From JBBDMC01 sp963775235 (GTDB lineage: Bacteria; Pseudomonadota; Alphaproteobacteria; Rhizobiales; Kaistiaceae): a stretch of 64,000 bases of DNA. The notes beneath the pieces were generated by a model. That model worked only from the letters and a program-made list of their open reading frames with translations. It was not told the origin of the DNA and ran no database searches. Each line of letters opens with the position of its first letter. Position 1 is the first letter of the stretch. The stretch is taken from the NCBI GenBank assembly GCA_963775235.1, contig CAVZHY010000001.1, positions 1-64,000 on the forward strand, in the 5' to 3' direction. The position numbers were made by a program, and so were the translations under genes. Shown here in pieces: positions 44,221 to 54,323 of this stretch.

Positions 44221-45486
44221 ATGGAGACCCAATCCCGATCAGCGCCCGCAGCGCGTGACGCCATGGCCTATGTTCTGGCCGGTGGCAGGGGCAGCCGCCT
44301 GATGGAGCTCACCGACAAGCGGGCCAAGCCGGCGGTGTTTTTCGGCGGCAAGGCCCGGATCATCGATTTCGCTCTGTCGAACGCGCTCAATTCGGGCATT
44401 CGCCGTATCGCGGTCGCGACACAATACAAGGCGCACAGCCTCATCCGACATCTGCAGGGGGGCTGGACGTTTCTCAAGCCCGAACGCAACGAGAGTTTCG
44501 ACATCCTGCCTGCGAGCCAGCGGGTGTCGGAGAGTCAGTGGTATGCGGGAACCGCTGACGCTGTCTTCCAGAACATCGACATCATCGAGAGCTACGGCCC
44601 GAGGTACATGATCGTCCTGGCCGGCGACCACATCTACAAGATGGACTACGACATTATGCTGCAGCAGCATGTCGATTCGGGCGCCGACGTGACTGTCGGC
44701 TGTCTGGAGGTGCTGCGCAGGCACGCGACCGCCTTCGGGGTGATGGGGGTGGGGGAGCGCGACCGCATTGTGTCATTTCTGGAGAAGCCGAAGGACCCGC
44801 CGGGAATGCCGGACAAGCCGTCGATGGCTCTCGCGTCGATGGGTATCTACGTTTTCGAAACCGAGTTCCTTTTCGACCAGTTGCGGCGTGATGCAGCCGA
44901 TGCGAATTCCAGCCACGATTTCGGCAAGGACGTCATCCCGTATCTCGTCGAGCATGGCACTGCATTTGCCCACCGCTTCTCGCACTCCTGCGTGCGGACC
45001 AGCAGCGATGCCGAGGCCTACTGGCGCGATGTCGGCACGCTCGACGCGTACTTCGACGCCAACATCGATCTGACTGACGTGGTCCCAGCGCTAGACCTCT
45101 ACGACACGAGCTGGCCGATCTGGACCAACGTTGAACTGACGGCGCCGGCAAAGTTCGTCCACGACACCGAGGGAAGGCGGGGCATGGCCGTGAACTCGCT
45201 GGTCTCCGGCGGCTGCATCATTTCCGGAGCGTCGCTCGTGCGCACGTTACTGTTTACGGGCGTGCGGGTTCACTCCTATTCGGCGGCGGAAGACGCGGTG
45301 ATCCTCCCCCACGTCGACGTTGCCAGAAACGTCCGGCTGAAGAAGGTGATCATCGATCGAGGAGTGAAAATTCCAGAGGGACTTGTCGTTGGCGATGATC
45401 CTGAGCTCGACGCAAAGCGTTTCCGGCGGACCGATAACGGGGTGTGTCTGATCACCCAGGACATGATCGACAAGCTTACACAATGA
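44221..45486 (+). CDS. glgC: Glucose-1-phosphate adenylyltransferase
   Basis: AYVLAGGRGSRLMELTDKRA is the nucleotide-binding loop, and KPAVFFGGKARIIDFALSNA and WYAGTADAVFQN are conserved in GlgC. The protein makes ADP-glucose from ATP and glucose-1-phosphate, the committed step to glycogen. Two adjacent ATGs (44218 and 44221) follow GAGGGGG; I chose the second for spacing, giving 421 residues. The C-terminal left-handed beta-helix (SLVSGGCIISGASLVRTLLF) is complete. The stop overlaps the glgA start as ATGA. Confidence 0.94.
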   Translation: METQSRSAPAARDAMAYVLAGGRGSRLMELTDKRAKPAVFFGGKARIIDFALSNALNSGIRRIAVATQYKAHSLIRHLQGGWTFLKPERNESFDILPASQRVSESQWYAGTADAVFQNIDIIESYGPRYMIVLAGDHIYKMDYDIMLQQHVDSGADVTVGCLEVLRRHATAFGVMGVGERDRIVSFLEKPKDPPGMPDKPSMALASMGIYVFETEFLFDQLRRDAADANSSHDFGKDVIPYLVEHGTAFAHRFSHSCVRTSSDAEAYWRDVGTLDAYFDANIDLTDVVPALDLYDTSWPIWTNVELTAPAKFVHDTEGRRGMAVNSLVSGGCIISGASLVRTLLFTGVRVHSYSAAEDAVILPHVDVARNVRLKKVIIDRGVKIPEGLVVGDDPELDAKRFRRTDNGVCLITQDMIDKLTQ

Positions 45487-46913
45487 AAGTGCTTGCCGCC
45501 GCCGCCGAGGTTTTTCCGCTGATCAAAACCGGGGGTTTGGCGGATGTCGTTGGTGCCCTCCCTCGCGCGCTCATGCCATACGGCATCGAGATGCGGGTCA
45601 TGGTCCCTGGTTATCCGGCCGTCACCACGGCGATCAAGTCGGGCGAAGTGGTGCAGCGCTTCGCCAACCTCTTCGGCGGTCCGGCGACGCTGGTGGCCGG
45701 GCAGGTGGAGGGGCTCGATCTCATTGCCGTGGATGCGCCGCACCTGTTCGAGCGGCCAGGCAATCCATATGCCGGAGAGGATGGCAAGGATTGGCCCGAT
45801 AATGCCCAGCGGTTCGCCGCCCTGAGCTTCGCCGCGGCAGAGGTAGGACTTGGTCAGGTGGCGGCCTTCAGGCCCGACATTGTCCATTGCCACGACTGGC
45901 ACGCGGCGCTTGCGGCAGCGCACCTCCATTTCGCCGGCAGGCCACACGCGCGGACGATGCTCACCATCCACAACCTCGGCTTCCAAGGCGTGTTTCCGTC
46001 TGCGACGTTTGCCGATCTCGGGTTGCCCGAAGCGGCCCACTCGGTAGATGGTCTGGAGTACTATGGTCAAATCAGTTTCCTCAAAGGGGGCCTCCAGTAC
46101 GCCGACGCAATCACCACCGTCAGTCCGACCTACGCCAGGGAAATTGCAACGCCGGCTGGAGGTATGGGACTGGATGGTGTGATCAATTCACGACGAGGCG
46201 TCTTTCACGGCATTCTAAACGGTATAGACACGGAGGTCTGGGACCCGAAGACCGATAGCAACCTTGCCGCGACGTACAATGCGTCGCACCTCAAACGGCG
46301 CCAAGCGAACAAGCGGGCGATCGAAGCCCGGCTCGGCCTTGCACACAAAGACGGCGTCCTTTTCTGCATCGTCAGCCGCCTCACTCGCCAGAAGGGGATC
46401 GATCTGGTCGCCGACTGCATCGACAAAGCTGTTGCTGCCGGTGCCCGGTTCGCCATCCTAGGCTCTGGCGAGCCAAATCTGGAAGATATGCTCGAAGCGG
46501 CACAGGCGCGCCACACGGGCAACGTTGGTGTTGCGCTTGGATTCGAAGAGGGATTTTCCCATCTTCTACAGGGCGGAGCCGACGCCGTTGTGGTTCCATC
46601 GCGCTTCGAGCCCTGCGGACTCACTCAGTTCTATGGCCTGCGCTACGGCTGCGTGCCGGTCGTAGCCCGCGTCGGGGGGCTCGCTGATTCTGTCATTGAC
46701 GCGAACGACGCTGGGCTTGCCGCCAAGGTCGCCACGGGCATTCAGTTCCTCCCTGTCGACCGCGACGGCCTGATGGCTGCGTTGGAGAGGACGATAACGC
46801 TCTTCAGCGACCGGACCGCCTGGAACGGCCTGCAACGACGCGGCATGAAGACGGACGTGTCCTGGGGTAAAAGTGCCGCCGCTTACGCGAGCCTTTATCG
46901 GACCCTGGTGTGA
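45483..46913 (+). CDS. glgA: Glycogen synthase (ADP-glucose type)
   Basis: The 476-residue GT5 enzyme starts MKVLAAAAEVFPLIKTGGLA, with the KTGGL ADP-glucose loop of bacterial GlgA. VHCHDWHAAL-like sequence (IVHCHDWHAALAA) and the C-terminal FEPCGLTQFYGLRYGCVPVV complete the active site. It extends alpha-1,4-glucan chains. The ATG lies within the glgC stop, so the two enzymes are translationally coupled. No glgB or glgX is in the window. Confidence 0.95.
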   Translation: MKVLAAAAEVFPLIKTGGLADVVGALPRALMPYGIEMRVMVPGYPAVTTAIKSGEVVQRFANLFGGPATLVAGQVEGLDLIAVDAPHLFERPGNPYAGEDGKDWPDNAQRFAALSFAAAEVGLGQVAAFRPDIVHCHDWHAALAAAHLHFAGRPHARTMLTIHNLGFQGVFPSATFADLGLPEAAHSVDGLEYYGQISFLKGGLQYADAITTVSPTYAREIATPAGGMGLDGVINSRRGVFHGILNGIDTEVWDPKTDSNLAATYNASHLKRRQANKRAIEARLGLAHKDGVLFCIVSRLTRQKGIDLVADCIDKAVAAGARFAILGSGEPNLEDMLEAAQARHTGNVGVALGFEEGFSHLLQGGADAVVVPSRFEPCGLTQFYGLRYGCVPVVARVGGLADSVIDANDAGLAAKVATGIQFLPVDRDGLMAALERTITLFSDRTAWNGLQRRGMKTDVSWGKSAAAYASLYRTLV

Positions 46914-46920
46914 GAGCGCG

Positions 46921-48549
46921 GTGATCAAGACACTTTCCACGACGCCCTACGACGGACAGAAGCCCGGGACTTCCGGCCTGCGGAAAAAAGTCACGGTGTT
47001 CGAGCAGCCGAACTACGTCGCCAACTTTGTCCAGTCGATCTTTGACGCGTTGGACGGATCCACCGGTGCCACGTTCGTCGTGGGCGGCGATGGACGCTTC
47101 TTCAACGCGGAAGCGATCCAGACGGTCATCAGGATAGCGGCGGGCAACGGGGTCGGCCGCCTCCTTGTCGGACGCGGCGGCCTGCTGTCGACGCCGGCCG
47201 CATCCAACCTCATTCGCCAGAACGGCGCTTTCGGCGGCATCATCCTCTCGGCTAGCCACAACCCGGGCGGCGCTGACGGGGATTTCGGGATCAAGTACAA
47301 CATCGGCAACGGCGGACCTGCACCCGAGAAAGTGACCGATGCGATCTACCGGTGCACGGCCACAATAACGCGCCTTCGACGGTCCGATGCTCCGGACATC
47401 GACTTGCAAAACCTCGGCGACTTGATGGTCGATGGCATGCGGGTCACTGTAATCGATCCGGTGGCTGACTACCGGACGCTGATGGAGCGCCTTTTCGACT
47501 TCGACTCTATTCGCGGACTTTTCCGCTCCGGATTCCGCCTGCGCTTCGACGCGATGCACGCGGTGACCGGCCCATACGCCCGCGCGATCTTCGAGGAAGC
47601 GCTTGGCGCCACCGCCGGCTCGGTGGTCAACGGCGTGCCCAAACCCGATTTCGGCGGAGGGCATCCGGATCCAAACCTTGTGCACGCCAGGTCTCTATTG
47701 AACGCAATGATGGCTGCCGACGCCCCCGACCTCGGCGCCGCGTCGGATGGCGACGGCGATCGCAACCTCATCATCGGTCGCGGCATGTTTGTGTCGCCAT
47801 CGGACTCGCTGGCCGTGCTCGCCGCCAACGCGCGCCTTGCGCCTGCATATGCTCACGGGCTTGCCGGTGTCGCTAGGTCGATGCCGACCAGCGCCGCGGT
47901 CGATCGCGTTGCGGCTGCGCTGGGACTCCGCTGTTACGAGACGCCCACCGGCTGGAAGTTCTTCGGCAACCTGATGGACGCGGGCATGGTGACGATCTGT
48001 GGGGAGGAAAGCGCCGGGACAGGGTCGAACCACATACGCGAGAAGGACGGAATATGGGCGGTGCTGCTCTGGCTCAACATCCTCGCGACGCGTCGCACGA
48101 GCGTTGCAGAGGTGATGCGCGACCATTGGCGCATATATGGCCGCCATTTCTACGCCCGTCACGACTACGAGGAAGTGGCGGCCGAGGACGCCGATCGACT
48201 GATGGCTCACCTGCGCGACCGGTTGCCCTCGCTGCCCGGAACGAACCTCGCCGGCTCAACCGTCGCGCTCGCTGATGACTTCGCCTATGACGACCCCGTC
48301 GACGGTTCGCGTGCCGAGCACCAGGGACTCCGGGTGCTCCTCTCAGATGGATCGCGAATCGTATTTCGCCTGTCAGGGACCGGCACCGAGGGCGCGACGT
48401 TGCGCATCTACCTCGAGCGTTTCGAGCCTGAGGCCGCCCGACAGGAAATGCCGGTCTCGCAGGTGTTGCGCCCCCTGGTCGCGGCGGCGCGCGGGCTTTC
48501 CGAACTCGAGAGCCGCCTTCACAGGTCCGAGCCCTCTGTAATCACCTGA
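46921..48549 (+). CDS. pgm: Phosphoglucomutase (alpha-D-glucose specific)
   Basis: From GTG 46921 the protein is 542 residues. IILSASHNPGGADGDFGIKY is the phosphoserine site, DGDGDRN the metal site, and GEESAGTGSNHIREKDGIWA the sugar loop; FRLSGTGTEGATLR binds the phosphate. It interconverts glucose-6- and glucose-1-phosphate, supplying GlgC here and also the UDP-glucose used by Ugd. It follows glgA by 7 bases and ends the glycogen operon. A longer frame starts inside glgA and is not used. Confidence 0.95.
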   Translation: MIKTLSTTPYDGQKPGTSGLRKKVTVFEQPNYVANFVQSIFDALDGSTGATFVVGGDGRFFNAEAIQTVIRIAAGNGVGRLLVGRGGLLSTPAASNLIRQNGAFGGIILSASHNPGGADGDFGIKYNIGNGGPAPEKVTDAIYRCTATITRLRRSDAPDIDLQNLGDLMVDGMRVTVIDPVADYRTLMERLFDFDSIRGLFRSGFRLRFDAMHAVTGPYARAIFEEALGATAGSVVNGVPKPDFGGGHPDPNLVHARSLLNAMMAADAPDLGAASDGDGDRNLIIGRGMFVSPSDSLAVLAANARLAPAYAHGLAGVARSMPTSAAVDRVAAALGLRCYETPTGWKFFGNLMDAGMVTICGEESAGTGSNHIREKDGIWAVLLWLNILATRRTSVAEVMRDHWRIYGRHFYARHDYEEVAAEDADRLMAHLRDRLPSLPGTNLAGSTVALADDFAYDDPVDGSRAEHQGLRVLLSDGSRIVFRLSGTGTEGATLRIYLERFEPEAARQEMPVSQVLRPLVAAARGLSELESRLHRSEPSVIT

Positions 48550-48604
48550 CGCTGTTACACTACGGACGCCGCAGGGAGTGAACTCGCGCTGCGTCCAAAC
48601 CCGG

Positions 48605-49189
48605 CTAGTAACCCGATGCCGCGGGAGAGCTCAGCGGCGGCTGATTCCCGAACGCCGCGAGCTTCCGGAAGGCACCGGTCGCAGGCTCGCTGTAAGCCAA
48701 CGGTCGAGCTGCTGCGTTTGCCTGCGCGGTGAGATCGTCGGCAAGCCTGGCGGCGACCTCCGTTTCAGGGTCGTCAAATCGTCCGGTGTCTTCAACGGCC
48801 ATCGCTGTGTGATCGGAGAAAAGCGGATCGGGTGGCGGCGGCACTGCCGCCTGGAGCGATACACCCTCGAAGCGGGCAAGCCGGGTCATGTCGGACGTGC
48901 CCCGCGACAACTCCGCAAATAGCGCTTCGGACAGCTCGATCGGCGAAAAGTTATTGGGAAGTGGACTCTGGTTCGCGATGTTCGCGGCCGGAAAGTCTGG
49001 CGGCGGCACGAAATGGTGCGGCGCAGGTTGACCCAAGGCCGCATCGACCAGGTGGATGCCGGGCTTGGCGAGCGTCTGAGCCGCCGGCTCCTGCCCACGG
49101 TGCAGCACCGCCTGAACGCCCGCGGTGCCGATGCCAAAGACTGTAAGCAGTCGCAAAATCGGCGTGAATTCTGGGAGCCATTGTTTCAT
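48605..49189 (-). CDS. Hypothetical membrane-anchored protein, Pro/Ala-rich
   Basis: The 194-residue protein starts MKQWLPEFTPILRLLTVFGI, giving one N-terminal membrane anchor or signal. The rest is rich in Pro and Ala and low in predicted structure (HFVPPPDFPAANIANQSPLP, AVPPPPDPLFSD). I do not recognise a family. It is convergent with pgm and divergent from the following glycosyltransferase gene; about 230 bases upstream are AT-richer and probably hold promoters. Confidence 0.55.
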   Translation of the reverse strand: MKQWLPEFTPILRLLTVFGIGTAGVQAVLHRGQEPAAQTLAKPGIHLVDAALGQPAPHHFVPPPDFPAANIANQSPLPNNFSPIELSEALFAELSRGTSDMTRLARFEGVSLQAAVPPPPDPLFSDHTAMAVEDTGRFDDPETEVAARLADDLTAQANAAARPLAYSEPATGAFRKLAAFGNQPPLSSPAASGY

Positions 49190-49417
49190 GTCGTGATCCG
49201 CACCAGTTCGACAAATGGCGCGGAAGTCGATTAAAAGTAAAGCGACAGAATAGGTTCACCTGCCTCTACAGAAGCACCCGAAAATTTGCCGCCGCCTCAA
49301 TATCGCCAAGAAATTGGCGACTTCTCGACCCCGCGATCCGAGTAATTCTCCCTCGCCAATCGGGCGAAAATATGGAATTTGGACAGTAGGGTCTCAACGG
49401 GTGCGGGGATCAGTGGC

Positions 49418-52063
49418 GTGAAAATTGTGTTGGTGAATCAAGCCCATCCGCTGTTTGGCGGACCCGGGGGAGCAGAACGTTCAGTCAAAAATCTGGCAGA
49501 GGGGCTTGCCCGGCGGGGACACCAAGTCACCAGTCTGGCAATGGCTCAGAACAACGACACCAGTCATCTTACCGAGAACGGGATTCACAGCGAGCACCGC
49601 ATTGCCGGCGTGCGCACCGTACTCTTCGGCAAAGTGAAACGATCACCTTCCGAGGTGGAGATGATGGTCGACGTCATTGAGCGCCAGCAGCCAGATGTGG
49701 TCCACACCAACACGTTTTGGCACAATGCCGATCTGTGGCACGCGCTGGCAGCTCGCAACGTACCGATCGTTCACACGCTGCGTGAGTATAAACTGGCGTG
49801 TCCCAACAACATGCATCTGGATAGCCGCAATTGCGCCAGCATCTGTGAATCGTGCGCGCTCGCCGCGCGGATCAATCGCGTCCGCAGCGACTTGGTGACG
49901 TCTGTGGTTGGCATCAGCAGGTTTGTCCTCGATCGCCACCTGCAACTGGGATTCTTTGCCGATGCGCCACATCGCGTCGTCATCCCGAATTCCGTGCACG
50001 TGAGCACGCCGGCCGAGCCCCCACCGCCGGGCGGCGCGTTGCGCCTCGGCTATCTCGGGCGCTTGCATCCCTCGAAGGGTGTTGACGCGCTGATCGACGC
50101 CGTCGCCGGCCGGCCGGATGGCGACGTGAGCCTCACCATCGCCGGCGCAATCCAGGATCAGGCGATTGACCGGAAGCTGACGGCGGTGGAGGGGGACCCA
50201 AGGATTGAGTACCTCGGTTTTGTCGAGCCTGTCTGCCTCTTCTCGACGATCGATGTGCTGGTGGTCCCGTCTTGCTGGTCGGAACCGTTTGGACGGGTCG
50301 TCGTGGAAGCCTTCGCCCACGGTATTCCCGTTCTGGCCGCCAACACCGGCGGATTGCCGGAATCGGTTACGGTCGGGAAAACCGGCTGGCTATTCGAGAA
50401 CGAAGCGGGCGCATTGTCAGCCGCCATCGACCGGTTGGCCGCAGAGAAAACGCGGATCCTGGCCATGCGTCAGGCGTGTCTGGCAGCCACCTCGCGCTAC
50501 AGCCCCGAGCGGATTTCGGAGGAATACGAGACCCTCTACGAGAAAACGGTACGCGCGCGGCGGGGCCGCAACGGTCACCGACCGGCTACGAATGGGCAGA
50601 AGTCGCGCACGGTTAACTTGAAATCATTCCGCTACCTGGTGCGGCCGCAACGTTCCAACGGCGCGATGCGGCCGCCCCGCGTTCTCGTGATCACCGGCGC
50701 GTTTCCGAAATTATCCGAGACTTTTGTCACCAATCATATCTGTGGATTGATCAAGGAGGGGGCGGATGTCACGGTTTTCGCGGAGCGACGCGGAGAGCCT
50801 GACCAATGGCACGCCGATGTGGATCGCTACCACCTTCTCGATCGCTGCCTTTGGTACGGGATGCCCGAAGGGCTTCGGTCCGCGCGGGACTACCTGTGTC
50901 AGAACGCCCGCAAGATCGAGAAAGAGTTGGCGAAGCTATTGGGGGCCTGTTCGATCATGGCCATGCCGCCGCCACTTGATGCGCTGGTGCGCGAAGTCAT
51001 CGATGAGCAGGTGCGAACAGACTTGAAGATTCGCCTTTTCCACGCGGCCGAGGTTCTCGTGGCCTCCGGTCGCGAATTCGATGTCGTCCATTGTCACTTC
51101 GGTCATAGGGGTCTGCTGGCTGCCGAACTGCGCCGCATGAATGCGCTTACCGGGCAGATCGTCGTGAGCTTTCATGGAATCGATCTGACGGAGCACGTCA
51201 GCCGCAAGGGCACTCGCCTGTACGACGGCTTGAAGTCTGAATGCGGACTTTATCTGCCGATCAGCAATTTCTTTCGCGAGCGGCTCCTCCGGCTCGGCAT
51301 CAGTCCACGTCAGACTGTGGTGCACCACGTTGGCGTGGATTGCGATCGGTTCCGTTTCAGGGCTCGCTCGCTTGCCCCCCGTGAGACGGTGCGGATTTTG
51401 ACAGTCGGTCGCCTGGTCGCCAAGAAAGGGACCGAGTACGCTATTCGCGCCCTGGGCGTACTGGTCAAACGCGGCTTCGCAGACAGCCTCCACTGCGATG
51501 TGATCGGTGACGGCCCGGAACGCGGGGCATTGGAGAAGTTGGCTGCCGAGCTCCGCCTGGGCGATCACGTGACATTCCACGGCGACGCAGCTCATGACCA
51601 GGTGGCCGCAATGATGGAACGTAGCCACCTCTTCCTCGCCCCGAGCGTAACCGCGTCGGACGGAGACATGGAGGGAATCCCCACCGCGATCATGGAGGCC
51701 ATGGCCTCGGGCATGCCGGTGATCTCGACCATGCACAGCGGGATTCCGGAGCTGGTCAAGGACAAGGAGACGGGCCTGCTCTGCAAGGAGCGCGATTTCG
51801 AGGCGCTGGCCTCGGCCATTCAATTCCTCGCCGCGAACCACGAACTATGGCCTGACTTCGGTCGTGCCGGTCGCCACCTGGTCGAGACCGAGTTCAACGT
51901 CAGTGTCCAGAACGCGCGCCTTATGGAAATGTACAAAGACCTGGTGGTCGCTGACGAGGGCGGGGCGGTGACGGCGGTTGCGCACGCCGAGCGGACAAAC
52001 GTTGAGTCGGCCGCCGGTCGCGCGCCTGCCCGAAAAAGAGCGTCCGGCTTCTTTTCAATCTGA
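49418..52063 (+). CDS. Fusion of two GT4 glycosyltransferases
   Basis: From GTG 49418 the protein has 881 residues with two complete GT-B units. The first (1-380) begins VNQAHPLFGGPGGAERSVKN and has EPFGRVVVEAFAHGIPVLAA, the donor-binding EX7E motif. The second (about 415-860) begins PPRVLVITGAFPKLSETFVT and has GDMEGIPTAIMEAMASGMPV. A TTG 13 codons upstream could also start the frame. Such tandem enzymes add two sugars in a row to a polysaccharide repeat. Its acceptor is unknown and no Wzx/Wzy genes are visible. An indel joining separate genes is unlikely, because the linker is in frame and shows no start. Confidence 0.85.
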   Translation: MKIVLVNQAHPLFGGPGGAERSVKNLAEGLARRGHQVTSLAMAQNNDTSHLTENGIHSEHRIAGVRTVLFGKVKRSPSEVEMMVDVIERQQPDVVHTNTFWHNADLWHALAARNVPIVHTLREYKLACPNNMHLDSRNCASICESCALAARINRVRSDLVTSVVGISRFVLDRHLQLGFFADAPHRVVIPNSVHVSTPAEPPPPGGALRLGYLGRLHPSKGVDALIDAVAGRPDGDVSLTIAGAIQDQAIDRKLTAVEGDPRIEYLGFVEPVCLFSTIDVLVVPSCWSEPFGRVVVEAFAHGIPVLAANTGGLPESVTVGKTGWLFENEAGALSAAIDRLAAEKTRILAMRQACLAATSRYSPERISEEYETLYEKTVRARRGRNGHRPATNGQKSRTVNLKSFRYLVRPQRSNGAMRPPRVLVITGAFPKLSETFVTNHICGLIKEGADVTVFAERRGEPDQWHADVDRYHLLDRCLWYGMPEGLRSARDYLCQNARKIEKELAKLLGACSIMAMPPPLDALVREVIDEQVRTDLKIRLFHAAEVLVASGREFDVVHCHFGHRGLLAAELRRMNALTGQIVVSFHGIDLTEHVSRKGTRLYDGLKSECGLYLPISNFFRERLLRLGISPRQTVVHHVGVDCDRFRFRARSLAPRETVRILTVGRLVAKKGTEYAIRALGVLVKRGFADSLHCDVIGDGPERGALEKLAAELRLGDHVTFHGDAAHDQVAAMMERSHLFLAPSVTASDGDMEGIPTAIMEAMASGMPVISTMHSGIPELVKDKETGLLCKERDFEALASAIQFLAANHELWPDFGRAGRHLVETEFNVSVQNARLMEMYKDLVVADEGGAVTAVAHAERTNVESAAGRAPARKRASGFFSI

Positions 52064-52263
52064 CGCACCTAGCAGGGCAGGGCGGCCAGCGGACAGACTC
52101 CCGCCTGCGCCGGCATTTTTGCGGATATTCGAGGGAACACTCTCCCGGCCGGGACGTTTAGGTGTTGTGGGGTGGTTTCTATAAAAATCGGTCTGGGTGG
52201 GATCGCCGTGCGATGGGGTAAGATCAGGGCGGCGATGGATCAGGCAGCATGTAATGGGGTAAA

Positions 52264-54277
52264 ATGGTAGCAAAAGCCCCGCCGGGGGAACAAGCGGGTC
52301 CAGTCTCCGCCGTGCGTCGGGCGGAGGGCGGACACCGCACAAACCGGCACAAGTTGAGCGCATTGGCGCGCTTGAACGTATTGAGTTCCGCTCTGTGGCG
52401 GGTCGGAAGTCTTCAGGAGGGCCTGCGCCAGGCCCTTTCCTCCGCAATCGGCCTGACGGGGGCCGACAAGGGTAATATCCAGCTGCTAGACGCCGAACGC
52501 GCGGTCCTCACGATCGCGGCGCAGCAAGGCTTCGATCAGGAGTTCCTTGAGGTCTTCCGGGAGGTTTCCGCCGCGGATGGATCGGCTTGCGGCAGGGCCT
52601 TCAACGACGCCGAACGGGTGGTCATCGAGGACGTCGAAATCGATCCGAGTTTTATCCCGTTCCGCGCGATCGCGCGTTCTTCCAATTTCCGGTCGGCGCA
52701 GTCGACACCCATCATAGGTCGCGACGGCAAGATCCTGGGGATGATCTCGACGCACTGGCGACGCGTGCACAGGCCGAGCGAAACCGAATTGATGACACTG
52801 GATCTCTGCGCGCGACAAGTCGCCGATTTCATCGAGCGGTTTCGAGCGGACGAATTGCTGCGCGAAAGCGAGCGGGCATCCCGACGTCTTGCGGCCATCG
52901 TAGAATCCTCAGACGACGCGATCATTAGTAAGGACCTTGATGGAACCATCGTCACCTGGAATGCCAGCGCTGAGCGACTGTTCGGGTATTCGGCGGAAGA
53001 AGCGACCGGAAAACCGATCACGATGATCATTCCATTGGAGCGGCACCATGAAGAACCCTACATTCTCGACCGCGTTCGACGCGGTGAGAAAATTGAACAC
53101 TATGAAACCACTCGTCGCCGCAAAGACGGGACGTTCGTCGACGTTTCGCTCACCGTGTCTCCAGTGAAGGATCGTCAAGGCAGGGTCGTAGGTGCATCCA
53201 AGACCGCGCGGGACATCAGTGAGCGACGACGTGCCGAGAAACAGCGTGACTTCCTCATCGCTGAACTAAACCATCGCGTGAAGAACACGCTGGCGACGGT
53301 AGCGTCGATCGCACGCCACTCTTTCCGAGAGGGAACGAGCCTGGATGGAGCTCGCCGTTCGTTCGAGAAGCGTCTTCAGGCGCTGGCGCATACCCATGGC
53401 CGTCTGGCGGATACTCGTTGGTCCGGGGCAGCGCTCGACCGCATATTCGACGATGAGCTTTCTCCATACCGAAACAGCAGCGGCAGCAACCTGCTTGTGT
53501 CGGGGCCGCTGGTGCTGGTTAAACCGCGTCATGCATTGTCGCTGGGCATGGCGGTCCATGAGCTGGCAACCAACGCCGCGAAATATGGCGCGCTCTCCGA
53601 CGAGGGCGGCTCTTTGACGGTCGAATGGAGTACCGCGGCTGAATGCGACGAGTTGTGCATTCGCTGGTGCGAGAGCGGCGGACCTCCAGTGAGGACGCCG
53701 GAAACCCGCGGATTTGGCCGCTTTCTTCTCGAACGCGCCCTGGCCGCCGATTTGGATGGTGACGTGCAAATGGATTTTGCCGACGCGGGCTTCAGATGCA
53801 CCATCCGACTGCCGTTGTCCGAGTGCGTCGTGCATGCTGAGGGCGAAATCGCGCCGGCTAATGAAATTTCTGGTCCCGCCGTCCGAAGGACCGTGCAAAG
53901 GCCTTCGCCAGATCAAAATGGTTCGCCATTGCGGGCGCTGGTTGTCGAGGACGAATTCCTGTTGGCGAACCTGCTCGCAGACGACCTGACCTCTGCCGGA
54001 TATGCAGTGGTTGGCCCGTTCGCGGCCCTGGGGGCCGCAATAGCGACTTTGCAAAATGAACAGATCGATCTCGCGATCCTCGACGTCAACTTGGGCGAGG
54101 AGAAGGTCTATCCCCTTGCGGACGCACTGGTTGAACGCAAGGTGGGGTTCATCCTGCTGACCGGCTACGGTCCGAACGATCTGCCCCAACGGTTCAGGCA
54201 TTTCGCGCGTCTGGCGAAGCCATATGAACTCAATTGCCCTGCTGCGCACGATCGAACGATTGCTGCTTGCCGAATAG
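52264..54277 (+). CDS. HWE-family hybrid histidine kinase with receiver domain, 3' frameshift
   Basis: Domains in order are GAF (about 35-190), PAS/PAC (210-325, SSDDAIISKDLDGTIVTWNA), HWE kinase (AELNHRVKNTLATVASIARH with the phospho-His, and IRWCESGGPPV with the WxE motif) and a C-terminal receiver (VVEDEFLLANLLADDL, phospho-Asp in AILDVNLG). Near 54233 one base seems to be missing after LAKPYELN; the other frame continues IALLRTIERLLLAE and stops at 54277, the normal receiver end. The uncorrected frame runs to 54291. HWE kinases are mostly alphaproteobacterial and often serve general stress or light responses. No partner regulator is adjacent. Confidence 0.88.
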
Positions 54278-54323
54278 GGTGGTCCATGTGACCGGCGTGC
54301 GGTCTCGGTGAGCGCTCGAAACG

